NCBI GenBank assembly: GCA_007129135.1
Contig: SKWB01000226.1
Span: 1-19,292, forward strand
DNA length: 19,292 bases
Reading direction: 5' to 3'
DNA from: Halococcaceae archaeon
GTDB taxonomy: Archaea > Halobacteriota > Halobacteria > Halobacteriales > Halalkalicoccaceae
The stretch's first letter is position 1, and every line of letters begins with the position of its first letter. The notes beneath the pieces were generated by a model. The model saw nothing but the letters and a program-made list of their open reading frames with translations. It was not told the DNA's origin and searched no databases. The translations under genes were made by a program, and so were the position numbers. Of this stretch, positions 13,988 to 19,292 are shown piece after piece.

Positions 13988-15169
13988 AGTCAGGAGGTAG
14001 ACGAGTACGAGCGGCTCACGGTCGAGGAAGCGGGTGTGACGGTAGAGAAACGGTTCGAGCCGGAGGCCTTCGCGGTCCCGACGATCACGTTCACGATCGA
14101 CTCCGACCGCGAGGATCCGGCGACGATCAGGCTGATCGACGAGGTGCCGGAGTCGTTCCCGATCGAGAAGGTCGGCTTCCACCCCGAGTACGAGAGCGAG
14201 TGCTGGTCGGCCTACCAGGACAGCCGGGTCGCCTTCGAACGCACGCTGGAGGCCGGCGAGTTCGTCTCGACGGTCTACGCCATCCGGATCGACGACCCCG
14301 AGGAGGCACGACCCTTCATGACCGCGCCGTCGCTCGACGTCGAAGCGGGTAGCGTCACCATGGAACCCGAGGACGCGCTCGTCTCCGAGGAGACCACGGC
14401 CGTCGTCAGGGAGTTCATCGACGGATCGCGCGAGTCAGTTCCCGGTCTCGAAGACGAGGAGGGCGACTCGCTCGACGACCGTCTCGCGGCGGTAGAGGGT
14501 GGAGGGCCCGAACCAGCAATCGACGACGAGCTCGACGGTGGGTTCGAAGAGCCCGCCCACCGTGAGGAACCCCTCGCCGACGAGCCGGAAGCGGAGAACG
14601 AGGAGGCGGCGCCGTCCGTCGACGCGGAGCCGGCGACCGTCGCGAGCCTCGCGGCGGAGATACGGAGTGGCTCCGTCTCGGAGGAAGACCTCGCGGTCCT
14701 CCGGGAGGCGATCGAGCCACAGAACGGCTCTTCGAGTTCCGAGGCCCAGATCGACCACCTACAGGCGCGCGTGAGCGAGCTCGACGCTTACACGGACGCG
14801 TTCTCGGCGTTCCTCGACGAGAACGGAACCGGTGAGGAACTCCTAGAGCAGTCGAGAGAGCGCCACGAGTCGGTCGAAGAGAGCCTCCGAGAGCTCGAAT
14901 CGAGGGTCGAGACGCTCTCCGACCTCGAGGCTGAGATCGAGGGGGTCGCGGAGAGCGTCGACGACCTCGAGGCACCGATCGACGAGCTCCGGGGGAAGCT
15001 CGTCGGCGTCAGAAGCGACGTCGCAGCCATGGAGGAGGACCTCGATGAGCTGGACGCCGACCTCCCGGAGCGGATCGCCGCCGTCCGCGTGGACGTCGAG
15101 GAGGTCCAGGAGTCCGTCGAGGAGATCGAGAGCTGGCGCGACCAACTCGGTGAGATGTTCGTCAAGTGA
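13985..15169 (+). CDS. Acidic coiled-coil protein of unknown function (394 aa)
   Basis: I do not recognise a named family. Three parts can be seen. Residues 1-125 form a compact, strand-rich domain containing TITFTIDSDREDPATIRLID, GFHPEYE and AFERTLEAGEFVSTVYAIRI; the pattern suggests a beta-sandwich. Residues 126-250 are a very acidic, probably disordered linker. Residues 253-390 are a long heptad-like coiled coil (ELESRVETLSDLEAEIEGV, DELRGKLVGVRSDVAAMEEDL and others). There is no signal peptide or membrane helix, so it should be cytoplasmic and oligomeric. The ATG at 13985 is favoured over 13952 by the TATA-like string 24 bases upstream. The promoter lies within a perfect inverted repeat. 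Such a build fits a scaffold or filament-associated protein, but nothing shows the function. Confidence 0.82.
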   Translation: MSQEVDEYERLTVEEAGVTVEKRFEPEAFAVPTITFTIDSDREDPATIRLIDEVPESFPIEKVGFHPEYESECWSAYQDSRVAFERTLEAGEFVSTVYAIRIDDPEEARPFMTAPSLDVEAGSVTMEPEDALVSEETTAVVREFIDGSRESVPGLEDEEGDSLDDRLAAVEGGGPEPAIDDELDGGFEEPAHREEPLADEPEAENEEAAPSVDAEPATVASLAAEIRSGSVSEEDLAVLREAIEPQNGSSSSEAQIDHLQARVSELDAYTDAFSAFLDENGTGEELLEQSRERHESVEESLRELESRVETLSDLEAEIEGVAESVDDLEAPIDELRGKLVGVRSDVAAMEEDLDELDADLPERIAAVRVDVEEVQESVEEIESWRDQLGEMFVK

Positions 15170-15269
15170 TCTAGCCGGACAATCTATAACGGTTAGAACG
15201 AATTGTAGTAATCTTCTGTCTATGTCGAGTTCATAAAGGGTTTTATAGTACTGTGATAGGAAGTTCACT
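15170..15269. other. A/T-rich gap between convergent genes
   Basis: These 100 bases between the stops at 15169 and 15270 are far richer in A/T than anything else nearby, with runs such as gggttttatag and tctataacgg. They probably hold the transcription end sites for both strands; haloarchaeal terminators are often simple T-rich stretches. No gene or clear hairpin is visible. Confidence 0.5.
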
Positions 15270-17399
15270 CTAAATAGTTCTGTCTGTACGATCGATCCGA
15301 CCGAGGAGGTCGACGATAGAACAGGCCGTCTCGTGAACGACCACGGGGTTACACTCGAACTCCGAGATCCCCGGGTGGCGCGAGGCGAGCGCTCCGAGAC
15401 GGGTCACGATGTCGACGAACGCCTCGCGGTCGTAGCGTTCGGCGCTCCGGGGGGCGTCGAGCGCGATACCGAGTCCGGTTTCGGTGAGCGCACGCTCCAC
15501 GTCAGATCCGGTGACCGGTGGGACGACGACCGCCGCATCTGCCGTGTGTTCGACCGCGACCCCACCGGAGCCGATGGTGAGCACGACCCCGAACCCCGCC
15601 TCGCGAGTGAGGCCGACGACCGCCTCGACACCCGAGTCGGCCATCGGCTGGACGAGCACGTCCGGCCGGTGGATCGACCCCTCGGCGGCGCGTGCGTTCT
15701 CGACCACGCGGTCGAACCCCTCCCGGATCGCTCGCTCGCCCTCGAGGCCGAGGGCGACCGCCCCGGCGTCGCTTCTGTGTGAGAGCGCCGGATCGTCGAC
15801 TTTGAGTGCGACCGGCCCGCCGATCCGCTCGGCGGCGGCGACGGCCTCATCCGCCGACTGGACGACGCTCGTCTCGACGGGTTCGATCCCGACGGATCGG
15901 AGGAGCGAAGCGGCCTCGGTCCACCGCAGGGGCCGGTCCCGCGGGAGGTCGGGGTCCAGGGGGCTCGCGGGGTCCGCTCTCGCGACGGTCTCCACACGAC
16001 GACTCGCCCGCTCCCGTCGGGGGCCTGCCCCGACCAGCGACGCGAGGGCGTCGAGACACCGACCGGGATCGGCGTAGAGCGGTGCAGCCTCGGCGACCCG
16101 GTCGAACGGCTCGATACCGCGCTCGTCGGGCGTCCTGCGCCCGGTCCAGAGGACGAAAACGGGCTTCTCCGCGCGATCGACGACCGACACCAGGTCGTCG
16201 GCGATCCGCTCCGCGCGGTCGTCGACCGCCGAGAGCCCGATCGCGAAGACGTAGGCGTCGAACGAGTCGTCCGCGAAGAGGACGTCGGCGATCTCGGGCA
16301 GGGCGTCCGCGCCGTACCCGCGGATGTCCGCCGGGTTGCCGAAGCCGTCGTAGGTGAGCAGTCCGTCGATCCCCGCGAGCGCGCGCTGACCGCTCTCGTC
16401 GATCGGTGGCAACGAGAGGTCGCGAGCACTCGCCATGTCCGCGAGGAGGCTTCCGAGGCCGCCGCTGGTCGAGGCGATACAGACCCGGTTCGTCTCCGGG
16501 GCGTCGTAGCTGGCGTGGGCCTTCGCCCGAGCCAGTAGATCGGGGACGTCCTCGACGCGCTCGACGCCCGCCTGCCGAAAGGCGGCCGCCCAGGCATCGT
16601 CGCTCCCCGTGATCGAACCCGTGTGCGAGACGGACGCGGCGGCCGCCGCCTCGCTCCGACCCACCTTCACGACGATCACGGGCGTCCCGGCCGCGACCGC
16701 CTCGCTCGCCGCCCGCACGAACGCGTGCGGGTCCTCCACGCCCTCGACGTAGAGACAGAGTACGTCCGTCACCTCGCGCTCGGCGAGATAGGAGACGTAC
16801 TCGGGGAGCGAGAGGTCCGCCTCGTTGCCCGTCGAGACGACGTGTGAGAAGTGGAGCCGTTCGTCCGCACCGCGCTCGAAGAAGGTGGTGAAAGCGAGCG
16901 CGCCCGACTGGCTCACCAGACCCACCGACCCGGGCTCCGGCTTCCGTGAGCAGGTGCTCGTGAGCACCACCCCCTCGCCCGCGTTCGCCACCCCGATACA
17001 GTTCGGCCCGCAGATCCGCACGCCCGTCTCGGCCGCGACCTCGGCGAGCGCCGCTTCGAGCCGCTCGCCCTCCTCGTCGGCCTCGGCGAACCCCGCCGAG
17101 AGCACCAGCGCGGCCGATACGCCGCGCTCGCCCGCAGATCGCGCGACCGAGACGACGTACTCCCGTGGGATCGAGATCACCGCGAGGTCGACCGTTTCCG
17201 GAAGCTCCTCGATCGAGTCGTAACACCGCCGCCCCCACGCCTCCTCGCGACTGGGGTTGATGAGGAAGAGGTCGCCGGCGAACCCGTACTCGAGACAGTT
17301 CTCCACCAGCTGTGAGGAGTACCACGAGTCGGGGCTCGCGCCCACGACGGCGATCGACTCCGGCGAGAAGAGCGCGTCCAGCGCGTCCCGTTCCGTCAT
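15270..17399 (-). CDS. NDP-forming acyl-CoA synthetase, alpha-beta fusion
   Basis: This enzyme family interconverts acyl-CoA plus ADP and phosphate with acid, CoA and ATP. The 709-residue chain has the domain order of fused archaeal enzymes. It begins with a CoA-binding Rossmann domain, VVGASP (18-23), then the succinyl-CoA-ligase-like part with GPNCIGVAN (131-139) and VSQSGALA (162-169). His259 in VSHTGSITGS is the expected phosphorylated histidine. A second ligase-like domain ends near 460, and a C-terminal ATP-grasp domain (about 485-709) has GPVALKVDDPALSHRSDAG and FECNPVVV. Key residues are present, so activity is expected; the acyl group is unknown. The ATG at 17399 is chosen because the CoA-binding domain starts right after it and cgtttacg (17423-17430, minus strand) sits 27 bases upstream. 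The upstream gene ends 50 bases away on the same strand. Confidence 0.93.
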   Translation of the reverse strand: MTERDALDALFSPESIAVVGASPDSWYSSQLVENCLEYGFAGDLFLINPSREEAWGRRCYDSIEELPETVDLAVISIPREYVVSVARSAGERGVSAALVLSAGFAEADEEGERLEAALAEVAAETGVRICGPNCIGVANAGEGVVLTSTCSRKPEPGSVGLVSQSGALAFTTFFERGADERLHFSHVVSTGNEADLSLPEYVSYLAEREVTDVLCLYVEGVEDPHAFVRAASEAVAAGTPVIVVKVGRSEAAAAASVSHTGSITGSDDAWAAAFRQAGVERVEDVPDLLARAKAHASYDAPETNRVCIASTSGGLGSLLADMASARDLSLPPIDESGQRALAGIDGLLTYDGFGNPADIRGYGADALPEIADVLFADDSFDAYVFAIGLSAVDDRAERIADDLVSVVDRAEKPVFVLWTGRRTPDERGIEPFDRVAEAAPLYADPGRCLDALASLVGAGPRRERASRRVETVARADPASPLDPDLPRDRPLRWTEAASLLRSVGIEPVETSVVQSADEAVAAAERIGGPVALKVDDPALSHRSDAGAVALGLEGERAIREGFDRVVENARAAEGSIHRPDVLVQPMADSGVEAVVGLTREAGFGVVLTIGSGGVAVEHTADAAVVVPPVTGSDVERALTETGLGIALDAPRSAERYDREAFVDIVTRLGALASRHPGISEFECNPVVVHETACSIVDLLGRIDRTDRTI

Positions 17400-17422
17400 A
17401 CTCCGTCTGGGGGACACCGGCA

Positions 17423-17430
17423 CGTAAACG
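17423..17430 (-). promoter_or_regulatory. TATA-like element of the acyl-CoA synthetase gene
   Basis: The minus strand reads cgtttacg, centred about 27 bases before the ATG at 17399. It suggests separate transcription from the oxidase gene that ends at 17450, although read-through is possible. Confidence 0.45.
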
Positions 17431-17449
17431 TTGACGTGGGGAAGCGGCT

Positions 17450-19292
17450 CTAGAGCGACGCCGCCAGCGTCTCGATCGGGTGGGGCGGCACCTCGCCGTA
17501 CTCGTCGCCGATCTGTGTCCGACACGAGGTCCCGGGGGCGACGACGCGCCCACCGCTCGCGTCGATCTGCGAGAAGAGGATCCGACCGATCGCCTGGCTC
17601 ATCGCGTAGTGTTCGGCCTCGTACCCGAACGATCCGGCCATCCCGCAGCAGCCGCTGTCGAGGACGTCGACCTCGAAGCCCGCCTTCGTGAGGACGGCTG
17701 CCGTGTGGTGGTCCTTGGCCGTCGCCTTCTGGTGGCAGTGGCCGTGGTAGGTGAGGCGCTCACCGGTGCCGTCGGGGACCTCCAGTCCGAACGTGTCTAT
17801 GTACTCCATCACCCCGTAGGTGTTCTCGCTCACCAGGTCGACGAACCGACCCGAGAGCAGGTCGCGGTAGTCCGACTGGAACATCACCGCATCGCTCGGC
17901 TCCGCCACGACGACGTCCCACCCCTCCTCGATCAGCGGGGCGAGCGCGGTCACGTTCTCGGTCGCGAGCTCTCCCGCCACGTCGAGAAAGCCCTTCGAGA
18001 ACGCCGCGCGGCCGCTGTCGGCGATCTCCTCGGGGATCTCGACGTGGACGCCCGCGTTCTCGAGCACGCGGACCGCGGCCCGTCCGACCTCCGGGTGGAC
18101 GTGGTTCGTGTAGCTGTCGGGGACGAGCAGCGCCCGCCGGTCGGCCTCGACGGAGGGGACCGACGACCCGTCGCGCGCCTCGAACCAGTCGACGAGCGTC
18201 TCGCGCTGGAACTCCGGGAGCGAGCGCTCTCGGGCGATCCCCATCGTCTTCTCCGCGAGCAGCCCCGATCCGGGCAGCGACGTGAGGAGGTTCGACACCG
18301 GCGCGGTGGCGCTCGCGAGCGGGGCGAGCCGGTCGAAGTTCGCGAACAGCTTCGAGCGGGCCTCGGCCCCGTTTCGTCGGTGGTACTCGTGGGTCACCTC
18401 GGCCTTCAGCTTCGCCATGTCCACCCCGCTCGGGCAGTCGATCTTACAGCCCTTGCAGCCGATACAGAGGTCGAGCACCTCGGTGACGAACTCGTCGGTG
18501 AACTGTTCGTCCGCCGGTAGATCGCCGCTCATCGCCTGACGCAGCATGTTCGCTCTCCCCCGGGTCGAGGTGATCTCCTCCTCGGCCGCCCGGAACGTCG
18601 GACACATCACGCCCCCCGTGGTCCCCTGCGGGCCGCGACAGCCCCCACAGCCGTGACAGAGCTCGACCATACCCTGAAAGCCGTTCTCGTTCTCCCAGTT
18701 CAACACGGGATCGAAGCCCGCGTCGAACTCGTAGTCGGGGTCGAACCGGAGGTTCTCGGTCATCGCGATGTCGCCGCAGACCTGGCCGGGGTTGAGCAGC
18801 CAGTCCGGGTCGAACGCCGTCTTCAGCTCCCGAAAGAGCTCGAAGACCTCGTCACCGTAGAGCTTGCGGTTCCACTGGGTGCGTGCCCGGCCGTCGCCGT
18901 GCTCGCCGGAGACCGACCCGCCGTACTCGACGACGAGGTCGGTGACGGCGTCCGCGATCGCCTCGAACGAGGCGAGCCCGTCGTCGGTTTTCGTGTTGAT
19001 CAGCGGCCGGATGTGGAGCACGCCGGGTCCGGCGTGGGCGTAGTAGCTCGCGAACGTCCCCTCGGCCTCCAGGACATCCTCGAACCCCTCGACGAACGCC
19101 GGGAGGTGCTCGGCCGGGATCGCGGTGTCCTCGATGAACGCGATGTGTTTCTCGTCGCTGGTGCGCGAGAGCAGGATCGGGAGCCCGCTCTTTCGCATCT
19201 TCCAGAACTGCGCGCGCGTGGTCGGGTCGTGCGCCTCCATCGCGGTCGTCGCCTCGACCGCCGCGTCGGTGGTCTCGGCCGCGCCCTCGCTC
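17450..19292 (-). CDS. FAD-linked oxidase with Fe-S and CCG domains (YdiJ/D-lactate dehydrogenase type), N-terminus outside window
   Basis: About 614 residues are seen of a protein that in this family is near 1000 long; the frame runs open through the right window edge, so the FAD-binding N-terminus is missing. The visible part starts in the FAD-oxidase C-terminal domain, with VSGEHGDGRAR and LKTAFDPDWLLNPG. A ferredoxin-like part follows: CHGCGGCRG with a late MCP, then CIGCKGCKIDCPSG, eight cysteines for two [4Fe-4S] clusters. Next come two CCG-type regions ending with HGHCHQK and DSGCCGMAGSFGYE. The architecture matches enzymes that oxidise D-2-hydroxyacids such as D-lactate or D-2-hydroxyglutarate and pass electrons to the quinone pool or another acceptor at the inner face of the membrane. 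Exact substrate is unknown. The acyl-CoA synthetase follows on the same strand. Confidence 0.92.
   Translation of the reverse strand, partial: SEGAAETTDAAVEATTAMEAHDPTTRAQFWKMRKSGLPILLSRTSDEKHIAFIEDTAIPAEHLPAFVEGFEDVLEAEGTFASYYAHAGPGVLHIRPLINTKTDDGLASFEAIADAVTDLVVEYGGSVSGEHGDGRARTQWNRKLYGDEVFELFRELKTAFDPDWLLNPGQVCGDIAMTENLRFDPDYEFDAGFDPVLNWENENGFQGMVELCHGCGGCRGPQGTTGGVMCPTFRAAEEEITSTRGRANMLRQAMSGDLPADEQFTDEFVTEVLDLCIGCKGCKIDCPSGVDMAKLKAEVTHEYHRRNGAEARSKLFANFDRLAPLASATAPVSNLLTSLPGSGLLAEKTMGIARERSLPEFQRETLVDWFEARDGSSVPSVEADRRALLVPDSYTNHVHPEVGRAAVRVLENAGVHVEIPEEIADSGRAAFSKGFLDVAGELATENVTALAPLIEEGWDVVVAEPSDAVMFQSDYRDLLSGRFVDLVSENTYGVMEYIDTFGLEVPDGTGERLTYHGHCHQKATAKDHHTAAVLTKAGFEVDVLDSGCCGMAGSFGYEAEHYAMSQAIGRILFSQIDASGGRVVAPGTSCRTQIGDEYGEVPPHPIETLAASL

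Noticed and set aside
15170..15269. The A/T-rich gap as an integration site or small RNA gene
   Set aside because: No tRNA-like fold, direct repeat or integrase is seen; the base composition is explained by two convergent transcription ends.
1..19292. tRNA, rRNA, CRISPR array, insertion sequence or toxin-antitoxin pair
   Set aside because: I looked on both strands for regularly spaced repeats, conserved tRNA arms, and transposase motifs and found none that stand up.

Overview
The window looks like chromosomal DNA of a halophilic archaeon (class Halobacteria). The DNA is very GC-rich, the predicted proteins are strongly acidic, and several genes are diagnostic of archaea or haloarchaea: RNA polymerase subunit Rpo11/RpoL, diphthamide enzyme Dph2, and a salactin/volactin-like actin homologue. 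Most genes have a TATA-like element 24-30 bases upstream of the chosen ATG and no obvious Shine-Dalgarno sequence, as in leaderless haloarchaeal transcription. I used this to choose starts. The genus cannot be told from the sequence alone.

Layout, left to right. (1) 1-1457: 3' part of a GH13 alpha-glucosidase, cut by the window edge. (2) 1458-1775: non-coding stretch with small inverted repeats, then hisF (histidine biosynthesis), convergent with rpoL. (3) 3054-5278: a rhomboid-type intramembrane protease with a long C-terminal extension, whose 3' end overlaps a METTL5-like RNA adenine methyltransferase on the other strand. (4) 5317-7265: two small haloarchaeal proteins of unknown function (minus), then a divergent HSL-family esterase (plus). 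(5) 7301-7740: the decayed C-terminal remnant of a FAD-dependent monooxygenase, with an internal stop and a frameshift. (6) 7914-10532: a 56-residue zinc-ribbon protein converging on a minus-strand group made of an actin homologue, a four-helix membrane protein and a frameshifted small membrane-protein gene. (7) Dph2 (minus), then an IclR-family regulator (plus). (8) 12699-15169: three plus-strand genes: a YlbF-family protein, an UlaG-like metallo-beta-lactamase-fold hydrolase and an acidic coiled-coil protein whose promoter sits inside a perfect 10-bp inverted repeat. (9) 15270-19292: an NDP-forming acyl-CoA synthetase and, upstream of it on the same strand, the C-terminal two thirds of a FAD/Fe-S oxidase (YdiJ/D-lactate dehydrogenase type), cut by the right edge.

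Most genes are single transcription units with their own promoters, so there is little operon structure. Metabolic themes are alpha-glucoside hydrolysis, histidine synthesis, ester hydrolysis, 2-hydroxyacid oxidation and acyl-CoA/acid interconversion. Housekeeping themes are transcription, RNA modification and EF-2 diphthamide. I see no tRNA, rRNA, CRISPR array, transposase or integrase. The parts most worth following up are the actin-homologue neighbourhood (8086-10532), the coiled-coil protein with its repeat-flanked promoter (13943-15169), and the two broken genes.
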